A stretch of 64,000 nucleotides of DNA, from the NCBI RefSeq assembly GCF_016427535.1, contig NZ_JAELXV010000005.1, positions 124,001 to 188,000 of the forward strand. The letters run 5' to 3'. Under the pieces are notes generated by a model. The model was not told the origin of the DNA and made no database searches. It was given only the letters and a program-made list of their open reading frames with translations. The DNA comes from Hymenobacter sp. BT559. Lineage in GTDB: Bacteria; Bacteroidota; Bacteroidia; Cytophagales; Hymenobacteraceae. This document shows, one piece after another, positions 34,473 to 41,941 of the stretch. The position numbers and the translations under genes are program-made. Numbering within the stretch: the stretch's first letter is position 1; every line of letters begins with the position of its first letter.

Positions 34473-35678
34473 ATGTCTGCATCTCCTGCTTCCGCCCTGC
34501 TGGCCGCCGCCGCGCAGTTTGGCACCCCGCTCTACGTGTACGAGGCCGCTACCATTCGGCGCCAGTACCAGAAGCTGACCACCGCATTTAGCGGCCACCC
34601 CACGCGCTTTTTCTACGCCTGTAAAGCCCTCACCAACGTGACCGTGCTGAAGGTGCTGCTGGCCGAGGGCGCGGGCCTCGACTGCGTGAGCATCAATGAG
34701 GTAAAGCTGGGCCTGCACGTGGGCTTCCAGCCCGAGAACATTCTCTTCACCCCCAACAGCGTCGCCTTCAGCGAGCTGGTCGAGGCCAAAGAGCTGGGCG
34801 TGAACCTCAACATCGACAACCTCTCGCTGCTCGAGCGCTTTGGCACCACGTTTGGGGGCTCCTACCCCGTGTGCGTGCGCCTGAACCCGCACATCGAGGC
34901 GGGCGGCAACTACAAAATTTCGACCGGGCACATCGACAGCAAGTTTGGTGTCAGCATTCACCAGCTGCGCCACCTCGAGCGCGTGGTAAAGGGCACCGGC
35001 CTGCACGTGCGCGGCCTGCACATGCACACGGGCTCCGAAATCAAAGACGTACAAGTGTTTTTGCGGGCGCTGGATATCTTGTTCGATGCCGCCCGTCGCT
35101 TCCCACAGCTCGAATTTTTGGACCTAGGCTCGGGCTTCAAAGTGCCCTACAAGCCCGGCGACCCCGAAACCGACGTGGCGGGCCTGGGTCAGCAAGTGGC
35201 CGCGGCATTTCAAGAATTTGAGCAAGAATACGGCCGTCCGCTGGAGGCGTGGTTCGAGCCCGGCAAGTACCTGGTGAGCGAAGCCGGCTACCTGCTGGTG
35301 GAGGTCTCGACCGTGAAGCACACCACGGCTACCGTGTTTGCGGGCGTTAACTCGGGCTTCAACCACCTCATCCGGCCCATGATGTACGATGCCTATCACT
35401 ACATCTCCAACCTCTCGCATCCCGACGGCCCCGAGCGCTTGTACACGGTGGTGGGCAACATCTGCGAAACCGACACCTTTGCCTGGGACCGCCTGCTGCC
35501 CGAGGTGCGCGAAGGCGACATCCTGGCCTTCCACAACGCTGGCGCCTACGGCTTTGAGATGAGCAGCTCGTTCAACTCGCGCCTGCGCCCCGCTGAAGTT
35601 CTGCTCGATGGCGAGGAGGCTCCCCGCCTCATCCGCCGCCGCCAAACCTTTGAGGACCTGCTGGCCGGACAGGTTTAA
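34473..35678 (+). CDS. lysA: Diaminopimelate decarboxylase
   Basis: A 401-residue PLP enzyme making lysine from meso-diaminopimelate. ATG 34473 (MSASPASAL) is preferred over a frame opening 39 bp upstream. The PLP lysine is in FFYACKALTN (Lys51). HMHTGSEIKD, LDLGSGFKVPY, EPGKYLVSEAGY and CETDTFAWDR (the substrate-contact Cys/Glu block) are conserved. The MurE in this window has the DNPR motif for diaminopimelate, so both genes fit a DAP-type peptidoglycan. No lysine riboswitch was seen upstream. Confidence 0.96.
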   Translation: MSASPASALLAAAAQFGTPLYVYEAATIRRQYQKLTTAFSGHPTRFFYACKALTNVTVLKVLLAEGAGLDCVSINEVKLGLHVGFQPENILFTPNSVAFSELVEAKELGVNLNIDNLSLLERFGTTFGGSYPVCVRLNPHIEAGGNYKISTGHIDSKFGVSIHQLRHLERVVKGTGLHVRGLHMHTGSEIKDVQVFLRALDILFDAARRFPQLEFLDLGSGFKVPYKPGDPETDVAGLGQQVAAAFQEFEQEYGRPLEAWFEPGKYLVSEAGYLLVEVSTVKHTTATVFAGVNSGFNHLIRPMMYDAYHYISNLSHPDGPERLYTVVGNICETDTFAWDRLLPEVREGDILAFHNAGAYGFEMSSSFNSRLRPAEVLLDGEEAPRLIRRRQTFEDLLAGQV

Positions 35679-35684
35679 GAATTA

Positions 35685-35763
35685 TTAACAATTAAGAGTG
35701 CCTTTCTCCTGTCATGCAGCGCGCAACGAAGCATGACAGGAGAAAGGCACTCTTAATTGTTAA
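35685..35763. repeat. Perfect 33-bp inverted repeat between convergent genes
   Basis: Arms 35685-35717 and 35731-35763 are exactly complementary around a 13-nt loop (agcgcgcaacgaa). The inner part (gtcatgc...gcatgac) resembles the palindromes at 23269-23361 and 51521-51618; the outer part (ttaacaattaagagtgcctt) is unique to this copy. It lies between lysA and the next minus-strand gene and could end both transcripts. Confidence 0.85.
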
Positions 35764-35770
35764 TTGACTA

Positions 35771-36181
35771 CTACTGCTGCGCTAGCAGCCAAGCGACGGC
35801 TTCGGGCTCGTGCTCGAAGTTGCGGTACTGATGGCCGAGCTTGCGGCTGGTCATGACAATACCCGTCATGGCAAGGCGGGCAAATACGTTGTGGGCCACC
35901 ACCACAGCGCCATAGCGGTAGCCAGCCTCGCGCACGGCGCGGGGCAGCCACTCATTTATCATCCAGGTTTCTTCGGCGGGTGTGAAGGCGTTCATGGCCT
36001 GCTGATTAACGAGCATTTTGCTCCAGCCGTGGCGCTTCATAGCTTGCTGGGCGTGCGTGAGCAGCGATTGAAACTGCGTTTCGCTACGCACACCAGCGTA
36101 ATATTCGAGGCGGATGTATGCTTCAGGCTCCTCCCAGAGGCAACCGGCGTTGTTTTTAAAATAAATAGTGCGCGCAGCCAT
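35771..36181 (-). CDS. Hypothetical protein, SpoIIAA/STAS-like
   Basis: A 136-residue soluble protein starting at ATG 36181 (MAARTIYFKNNAG). The alternation of strands and helices and the C-terminal pattern YRNFEHEPEAVAWLLAQ resemble small SpoIIAA-like (STAS/SEC14-type) proteins of Hymenobacter-type genomes. No catalytic motif is seen. Role unknown. Confidence 0.6.
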   Translation of the reverse strand: MAARTIYFKNNAGCLWEEPEAYIRLEYYAGVRSETQFQSLLTHAQQAMKRHGWSKMLVNQQAMNAFTPAEETWMINEWLPRAVREAGYRYGAVVVAHNVFARLAMTGIVMTSRKLGHQYRNFEHEPEAVAWLLAQQ

Positions 36182-36307
36182 AAGATAATAGAACAGCAAT
36201 ACCTATAATCGCCGCAAGGTACTAGCGCCGAGGCTACCCATCCAGTTGCCTTAAACTGCGGGAGTCGGCCCTAGGTTAGCTTTTTGCCATCTTTCCTGCC
36301 TCAACCT

Positions 36308-36913
36308 ATGAAACCGCGCCGCAAGCCCGCCGCCCTCCGCAAGCCCGATTCTTTTCCTGCCGACCAAGTGCTTACGGGCCTCGATACACGGCGCCTGCTA
36401 GCCCTAGGTCGCGAGTTCGAACAGTTTCACTTCATAAGCTGTGAGCTAGCCGAGGCTGACCTCAGTGGGCTGCGCTTTGAGGACTGCCTTTTTGAGCGCT
36501 GCAACCTGACTACGGCCCGGCTCGGCGGCACGGCGCTGCAAAACGTGGCGTTTGCCGACTGCAAGCTACTGGGTGTCAACTTTGGTGCGTGCCAAGACAT
36601 GCTATTTGGTGTGCACTTCGATGGCTGCCAGCTGCGCTACGCCTCCTTTGGGGGCAAGCGTATGGCGGGCACCCGCTTCGCGCAGTGCACCCTCGACGAG
36701 GCCGATTTTACCAACACCGACCTCAGCAGCGCCTCCTTCGCGGGGTGCGACCTCACGCGGACAAGTTTTCATAACACCCTACTGGCGGGGGCCGATTTTA
36801 CGACGGCCACCAACTACGCTCTCGACCCCGAGGCCAATATCCTTACCGGGGCGCGCTTTGCGCTGGCCGGGCTGCCAGGTCTACTCGCCAAGTACGACCT
36901 CGTGGTAGAATAA
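36308..36913 (+). CDS. Pentapeptide repeat protein, Qnr-like
   Basis: A 201-residue protein. From about residue 55 it follows the A(D/N)LxF pattern: ADLSGLRFEDCLFERCNLTTARL through ADFTNTDLSSASFAGCDLTRTSF. That predicts a right-handed quadrilateral beta-helix. The C-terminus (YALDPEANILTGARF, then LAGLPGLLAKYDLVVE) resembles the dimerising end of Qnr/MfpA proteins, which mimic DNA and bind gyrase. Gyrase protection is only a possibility. ATG 36308 is chosen over an upstream TTG. Confidence 0.75.
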   Translation: MKPRRKPAALRKPDSFPADQVLTGLDTRRLLALGREFEQFHFISCELAEADLSGLRFEDCLFERCNLTTARLGGTALQNVAFADCKLLGVNFGACQDMLFGVHFDGCQLRYASFGGKRMAGTRFAQCTLDEADFTNTDLSSASFAGCDLTRTSFHNTLLAGADFTTATNYALDPEANILTGARFALAGLPGLLAKYDLVVE

Positions 36914-36960
36914 GCGCCGAGCTTTAACTCGCCCCGCCCAGCTTGCGTAACCAGCGCACT

Positions 36961-37524
36961 ATGCGCTACACCTTGCTTCTGCCCCTGCTTGGGCTCTGCT
37001 CGTTTGTGCCCCCGCCCACCCCAGCCCAGCTCGTGGTACCGGGCCAGAGCCTGGGCAACCTCCGGCTGGGAGCCGATGCGGCCACGCTGGCCAACCTAGG
37101 ACCTGCCGCCTACAGCGACGCGGCTATGCAGAAGTGCTGGGCCACGTGGTTTGGCACGGGCCACCCGCCCGCCCAACTCGACGTGTACACCACCATGATA
37201 CCGGGCCAAGACGCTCACAAATCGGTGCAGGTGGTGCGGGCTACATCTACCTACTTTCGCCTAGCCAATGGGCTGCGCAATGGCTCGACGCTGCGCCAGA
37301 TTGAGGAGTGCTACGGCAAGCTGCCGCTGGCCACCAGCTACCAGCTCAAGGCCGGCCCGCGCTACCTCTACGACAACGTGAAGCTGGGCATCGCCTTTGA
37401 GCTAGATGGCAAAATGAGCACCAGTCACTGCCGGGCGCTGGTGGTGCACCAGCCTATGCAGCCCGCAGCTAAGATTTATTTGCCGATGCCGCTTTATCTC
37501 AAAGAAGTGCCGGTACGTAAGTGA
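36961..37524 (+). CDS. Hypothetical secreted protein
   Basis: A 187-residue protein with a signal peptide (MRYTLLLPLLGLCSFV...). The mature part begins with LVVPGQSLGNLRLGADAATLANLGPAA, a pattern seen in small periplasmic proteins with one domain, and has two Cys near ECYGKLP and SHCRAL that could pair. I do not recognise the family. It starts 47 bp after the pentapeptide gene and may be co-transcribed. Confidence 0.6.
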   Translation: MRYTLLLPLLGLCSFVPPPTPAQLVVPGQSLGNLRLGADAATLANLGPAAYSDAAMQKCWATWFGTGHPPAQLDVYTTMIPGQDAHKSVQVVRATSTYFRLANGLRNGSTLRQIEECYGKLPLATSYQLKAGPRYLYDNVKLGIAFELDGKMSTSHCRALVVHQPMQPAAKIYLPMPLYLKEVPVRK

Positions 37525-37528
37525 GCTA

Positions 37529-37566
37529 TTTGTCTTTGCAAGCACAGCGCAGCGAGGACATTGCCA
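37529..37566. repeat. Dispersed short repeat upstream of the MFS gene
   Basis: tttgtctttgcaagcacagc continues gcagcgaggacattgcca. It resembles the elements at 17663-17694 and 19798-19829 and fills most of the 65-bp gap before the MFS start. Confidence 0.4.
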
Positions 37567-37589
37567 TCATCTGCTAGTACTTCTTACCC

Positions 37590-39251
37590 ATGTCCCCAGC
37601 TCCTGCGGCTGCCAAGCCCTCCTTTCTCACGCCCTTTACTTATGCGCTGTTTCGGGCTATTTGGATAGCCTCGGTAGTATCGAACGTAGGCACCTGGATG
37701 CAGAACGTGGCCGGCGTGTGGCTCGTGACTACGCTCACCACCTCGGCGCTGCTGGTGGCCCTTATGCAAACAGCCACTAGCCTGCCGGCCTTTTTGCTGA
37801 GCATGCCGGCCGGCGCCATCGGCGACCTCATCGACCGGCGCAAGCTGCTACTGGCCACGCAGGGCTTTATGGCGATAGTGGCGTTTAGCCTAGGGGCCTT
37901 CACGTTTACAGGGCACATCACGGCGCTGGAGGTGCTGGGCTTCACATTTCTCCTAGGTATGGGCGCGGCCCTAAATGGGCCGGTGTGGCAGGCCGTGGCT
38001 ACCGAGCTGGTGCCGCGCCCGGTACTGCCGTTTGCCATCACGCTCAATGGCGTCAGCAACAACATCGCCCGCGCCATTGGGCCGGCCCTAGGTGGGCTCA
38101 TCATCGCCTACTACTCGCCGGGCTACGTTTTTATGCTCAATGGCATCTCCTTTATCGGCACGTGGCTGGTGGTATACCGCTGGCAGCGTGAGGCCGAACC
38201 TAGCAGTGGCCCGGCCGAAAACTTCACGGGTGCGTTGCGGGCGGGGTTGCGCTATGTGCAGTATTCGCCGGCTATTTATGGGGTGTTGGTGCGCACGTTT
38301 GCGTTTTCATTCGGGGCCAGCGCTATGTGGGCGCTGCTGAGCGTGGTGGTGGCACGGCAGCTGCACCTCAGCTCGGGCACCTACGGCGTCATGCTGTCGT
38401 GGCTGGGCGCGGGCGCCATCACGGGGGCTTTCCTCATGGGACGCGCTGGCCAGCAGCTTACCATGAACCAGCGGGTGCTGCTGGGTTCCATCGGCTTTGT
38501 GGGCACCAACTTGGCTTTGGCGCTGGTGCCAAGCGAGTACTGGCTGTTCCCAGTGATGTTCGTGTCGGGCACCTGCTGGCTGATTGTGATGACCAGCTTT
38601 AACACCACCGTGCAGCTGCACGTGCCCAAGTGGGTGCAAGCGCGGGTAGTGAGTATTTATATGCTGACGTTTCAGGCGGGTATGAGCCTAGGCAGCGTGG
38701 CCTGGGGCGAATTGGCCGACCGCATCAGTCTACAAACGGCCCTGCTGGTAGCAGCCGGCTGGATGCTGGCTAGTCTGCTACTGGCCATTCCGTTCTCTAT
38801 TCACCAGCCCGAGGGCCTCGACCTAGCGCCGGCCGATAGTTGGACCGACCCCGCCCCCGGCACGCTCGAAGGCGAAGGCATCGACCCTGAAGATGGCCCC
38901 GTGGTGGTGATGATAGCCTACAACGTGGCCCCCGCCGACTGGCCCGCTTTCCGCGAGGCAGCCCAGCAGCTGCGCCGCCTGCGCCTGCGCGATGGGGCAC
39001 TGCGAGCCGGCGTCTTTGCCGACGTGGCCGACCCCACACGCCTCACCGAGTTCTTTTACGTGGCTACCTGGGGTGAGCACTTGCGCCAGCACCGCCGCTT
39101 CACACGCGACGACCAGGCCGTAGAAGCCGAGGTGCGGCGGTTCCATCGCGGGCCCAAGCCGCCGCAGGTTTCGCACTTCCTGGCATTCCCCCGCACGCCT
39201 AACGTGGAGGTACCTAGCCCGCCGCTGCAAGTGGCCGAGAGCGTGCAATAG
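37590..39251 (+). CDS. MFS_3-type exporter with C-terminal dimeric alpha/beta-barrel domain
   Basis: A 553-residue protein. Residues 1 to about 410 form twelve membrane segments of the EntS-like MFS group (FRAIWIASVVSNVGTWMQNVAGVWLV; DRRKLLLATQGFMA). Residues from about 435 (DGPVVVMIAYNVAPADWPAFREAAQQLRRL) form a soluble domain like antibiotic-biosynthesis-monooxygenase-type ferredoxin-like folds, ending in VSHFLAFPR. Such fusions are known in the transmembrane secretion effector family. Substrate unknown; exporters of this type move siderophores or antibiotics. Confidence 0.87.
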   Translation: MSPAPAAAKPSFLTPFTYALFRAIWIASVVSNVGTWMQNVAGVWLVTTLTTSALLVALMQTATSLPAFLLSMPAGAIGDLIDRRKLLLATQGFMAIVAFSLGAFTFTGHITALEVLGFTFLLGMGAALNGPVWQAVATELVPRPVLPFAITLNGVSNNIARAIGPALGGLIIAYYSPGYVFMLNGISFIGTWLVVYRWQREAEPSSGPAENFTGALRAGLRYVQYSPAIYGVLVRTFAFSFGASAMWALLSVVVARQLHLSSGTYGVMLSWLGAGAITGAFLMGRAGQQLTMNQRVLLGSIGFVGTNLALALVPSEYWLFPVMFVSGTCWLIVMTSFNTTVQLHVPKWVQARVVSIYMLTFQAGMSLGSVAWGELADRISLQTALLVAAGWMLASLLLAIPFSIHQPEGLDLAPADSWTDPAPGTLEGEGIDPEDGPVVVMIAYNVAPADWPAFREAAQQLRRLRLRDGALRAGVFADVADPTRLTEFFYVATWGEHLRQHRRFTRDDQAVEAEVRRFHRGPKPPQVSHFLAFPRTPNVEVPSPPLQVAESVQ

Positions 39252-39345
39252 GCCGCACCATGCTCACACAGAACTCGGGAACCAGCAAACTTTTTGCTCT
39301 GGTGGAAGTTCCGGAAGCTTTGAATCTTACAAGCAGCCCGCTGCC

Positions 39346-40290
39346 ATGACGACTACCACGCTACATACCCTTTACCAGGAGCTAGCTCCCTGCACCAGCC
39401 TCGACCTAAGCAAGCTGCTGCCCGGCGGTATTCAGCGCGAGGTTGGCCACTTCAACGTATTTGATTTAGCCGACTTCTGGGAGACTAGCCAACTGCGGCC
39501 GGGCATGTCCTATCCTTGTCGCTCTTTCTACAAAATCAGTTTGTTGCGTAGCCGGAGCCGCGCCGAGTACGCCAACCAAACCATTGACATCAAGCCCGAC
39601 ACCTTGGTATTTTCGACGCCAAAGGTATCGTTTCAGTGGTCGCCCGCCGAGGTGCAGCAGGGGCAGTTCTGCCTGTATAGCGCCGAGTTTTTGCTGCCGG
39701 TCCTCGGCGGCCTTACCCCCGACGAGCTACCTCTGTTTCGGGCCGATGGCTACCTCGTGTTCCAACTAACACCGACCGAAGCAGCGCGAACGGCAACCAT
39801 TTTCAGCCAGATGCAGGAGGAACTAGCCTCCGACTACGCCCACAAGTACGACTTGCTGCGGGCCTACGTGCTGGAGCTGCTGCACCTAGGCCAGAAGCGG
39901 CAGGCCACGACCGCGCTGCACCCTGCCCACTCAGCGGCGGCCCGGCTCACATCGCGCTTTGCGGAGCTACTAGAGCGGCAGTTTCCGCTCACCACGCCCC
40001 AGCAACGCGTGCCGCTGCGCACCGCCAAGGACTTTGCCGACCACCTAGCCGTGCACGTCAACCACCTCAATAAGGTACTCAAGGACAGCACCGGCCGCAC
40101 CACCACCGACCTCATCGGCGGGCGGCTAGCGCAAGAGGCCAAGGCCCTGCTGCGCCAAACGGACTGGACGCTCTGGCAAATTGCCGACAGCCTAGGCTTT
40201 GTCGATGTAGCGCACTTCTCGCACTTCTTCCGCCGCTACGCCGCCGTGAGCCCCGGCGCGTTTCGCACGCTGGAAGCCGTGCTCGTTTGA
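39346..40290 (+). CDS. AraC family transcriptional regulator
   Basis: A 314-residue regulator. The N-terminal half looks like an AraC-type cupin sensor. The C-terminal HTH pair is TAKDFADHLAVHVNHLNKVLK and TLWQIADSLGFVDVAHFSHFF with the closing RRYAAVSPGAFR. It lies just upstream of an SDR gene on the same strand and probably controls it. Confidence 0.9.
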   Translation: MTTTTLHTLYQELAPCTSLDLSKLLPGGIQREVGHFNVFDLADFWETSQLRPGMSYPCRSFYKISLLRSRSRAEYANQTIDIKPDTLVFSTPKVSFQWSPAEVQQGQFCLYSAEFLLPVLGGLTPDELPLFRADGYLVFQLTPTEAARTATIFSQMQEELASDYAHKYDLLRAYVLELLHLGQKRQATTALHPAHSAAARLTSRFAELLERQFPLTTPQQRVPLRTAKDFADHLAVHVNHLNKVLKDSTGRTTTDLIGGRLAQEAKALLRQTDWTLWQIADSLGFVDVAHFSHFFRRYAAVSPGAFRTLEAVLV

Positions 40291-40383
40291 TTTATACAAA
40301 AAGCCGATTGGCGCCTACAACATCACCGCAAGCGGCCTAGGGGACTTTTGTCGTGTTCATTTAACACTGCAAACGCACTCCGT

Positions 40384-41136
40384 ATGAGTACTTCCAAAAT
40401 CGCCCTCGTGACTGGCGGCAGCCGTGGCCTGGGCAAGGACATGGCCCTCAAACTCGCCCAGCAGGGCATCGATGTCATACTCACCTACCATAGCCAGCAG
40501 GCCGAAGCCGCCGCCGTGGTAGCCGCCATTGAAGCCCTAGGTCGTCGCGCCGTGGCTCTCCCCCTCAATGCCGCTGACCTGAGCACTTTCGGGGCATTTT
40601 TCACGCAGGTCACCACCGCCCTGGCCGATACCTTTGGCACCGACCGGTTCGACTTTCTCATCAACAATGCCGGCACCAGCCTGAACGCACCCATCGCCGA
40701 AACGACGGAGGCGCAGTTTGATGAGATGCTCAACGTTCACTTCAAGGGCGTGTACTTTCTCACGCAGAAAGCTTTACCCCTGCTGCGCGACGGCGGCCGC
40801 ATCATCAATATCTCTTCGGTATCCGCGCGCAGTTCTTATGCGGGTTTTTCGGCCTACGGCAGCATGAAAGGGGCGGTGGAAGTTTTCACCCGCTACCTCG
40901 CCGTAGAGTTGGGCCCTAGGGGCATTGCGGCCAACGTGGTTGCGCCCGGCGCGGTGTTTGGCGGCGGGGCCATGCCAGATTCGCCCGAAATGCGCGCTTG
41001 GGTAGCTCAGATAACGGCCCTGGGCCGCACGGCCGAGCCCGATGATATTGGCGGCGTAGTCGCCTTCCTCTGCACCGATGCCGCCCGCTGGGTAAACGGC
41101 CAGCGCTTGGAAGTGACCGGTGGGGTGATGCTGTAG
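40384..41136 (+). CDS. SDR family oxidoreductase
   Basis: A 250-residue short-chain dehydrogenase starting at ATG 40384. TGGSRGLG (10-17) binds NADP(H), NNAGTS follows, and the active site is Ser in ISSVSARSS with YGSMK as the YxxxK pair. The end GQRLEVTGGVML is typical. It follows the AraC gene by 93 bp; similar AraC-SDR pairs are frequent in Bacteroidota. Substrate unknown. Confidence 0.9.
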   Translation: MSTSKIALVTGGSRGLGKDMALKLAQQGIDVILTYHSQQAEAAAVVAAIEALGRRAVALPLNAADLSTFGAFFTQVTTALADTFGTDRFDFLINNAGTSLNAPIAETTEAQFDEMLNVHFKGVYFLTQKALPLLRDGGRIINISSVSARSSYAGFSAYGSMKGAVEVFTRYLAVELGPRGIAANVVAPGAVFGGGAMPDSPEMRAWVAQITALGRTAEPDDIGGVVAFLCTDAARWVNGQRLEVTGGVML

Positions 41137-41183
41137 GGGTAGCGAGTGCTCGGGCAGCGCCCCGACCATTGATTTTGCGTACA

Positions 41184-41225
41184 AGCAGGTTCTTACTGGA
41201 ATAGCCAGTAGGAACCTGCTTTTTG
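41184..41225 (+). terminator. Terminator of the SDR gene
   Basis: Arms 41184-41199 and 41205-41220 pair with one wobble position around a 5-nt loop and run into TTTTT. It lies 48 bp after the SDR stop. Confidence 0.9.
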
Positions 41226-41232
41226 CGTTAAA

Positions 41233-41292
41233 ACGATAGCCAAGCAGCATTTCTAAGCCGACCTAGGCTCCGAAATGCTGCTTGGCTATCGT
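41233..41292. repeat. Perfect 20-bp inverted repeat without T-tract
   Basis: Arms 41233-41252 (acgatagccaagcagcattt) and 41273-41292 are exactly complementary. The loop contains a nested agcc/ggct pair around a CCTAGG palindrome. It directly follows the SDR terminator and has no T run, so it is more like a REP element or protein-binding cruciform than a terminator. Confidence 0.8.
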
Positions 41293-41386
41293 CTGGGCTG
41301 GCTACCAAGCTTTTTTAATTTTAGAAACGGGGCTGTTAGCTTCATTTTTCAAAAACAAAACCCGCCGGCTACTGGCTAGTAGCTAA

Positions 41387-41938
41387 TTGCTTCCTTATTC
41401 CTATTATCCCTTGCTTACTCTCCTCGTCGGCACTAGCCGCCCCGAATCGCGCACTCGGCGCGTAGCCGAATTTTACGCCACGCTGCTCGATGAGCTCGGC
41501 GCACCTTACCAGTACCTAGACCTCACCGACCTACCGGCCGACTTACTCACCGAGGCGCTCTACCACAATGCCGGACGGCACGACGAGTTTAACCGCCTCA
41601 TCGCGCCGCTCGACCAGTCGGACAAGCTCGTCATCTTCGCGCCCGAGTACAACTGCTCTATCCCCGGCGCGCTCAAGACCTTTATCGATGCCCTCCCCTA
41701 CCCCGGCGGCATCCGCGGCAAGAAGGCGGCGCTGGTGGCTCTTAGCAGCGGCAGCCAGGGCGGTCTGCTGGCACTTAGCCATCTCACCGACATCCTGTTC
41801 TACCTAGGTACCAGCGTGTTGCCGCAGCGTGTGCGCCTGCCCAACATTAGTAAAGCTATGTCAAAGGAAGGTGAGATTACCGACCCGCTGCTGCGCCAGG
41901 TGCTGCGCGAGCAGGCCGAGGCACTGCTCGCGCTTTAG
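41387..41938 (+). CDS. NAD(P)H-dependent FMN reductase family protein
   Basis: A 175-183-residue flavodoxin-like enzyme. LLVGTSRPESRT is the FMN phosphate loop and APEYNCSIPGALKTFIDAL the second conserved block. There is no ATG near the N-terminus; the start must be TTG at 41387 or 41411, the latter placing the first strand (LTLLVG) at the N-terminus as in the family. It reduces FMN, quinones or azo-type substrates. It abuts the PepSY gene on the opposite strand. Confidence 0.88.
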   Translation: MLPYSYYPLLTLLVGTSRPESRTRRVAEFYATLLDELGAPYQYLDLTDLPADLLTEALYHNAGRHDEFNRLIAPLDQSDKLVIFAPEYNCSIPGALKTFIDALPYPGGIRGKKAALVALSSGSQGGLLALSHLTDILFYLGTSVLPQRVRLPNISKAMSKEGEITDPLLRQVLREQAEALLAL

Positions 41939-41941
41939 CCC

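Noticed and set aside
33579..35054. A 491-codon open frame on the minus strand across the end of the T9SS gene and the start of lysA
   Set aside because: It is antisense to two well-supported genes, has no recognisable domain and a His/Ala/Val/Gly-rich composition typical of reverse-frame shadows in high-GC DNA.
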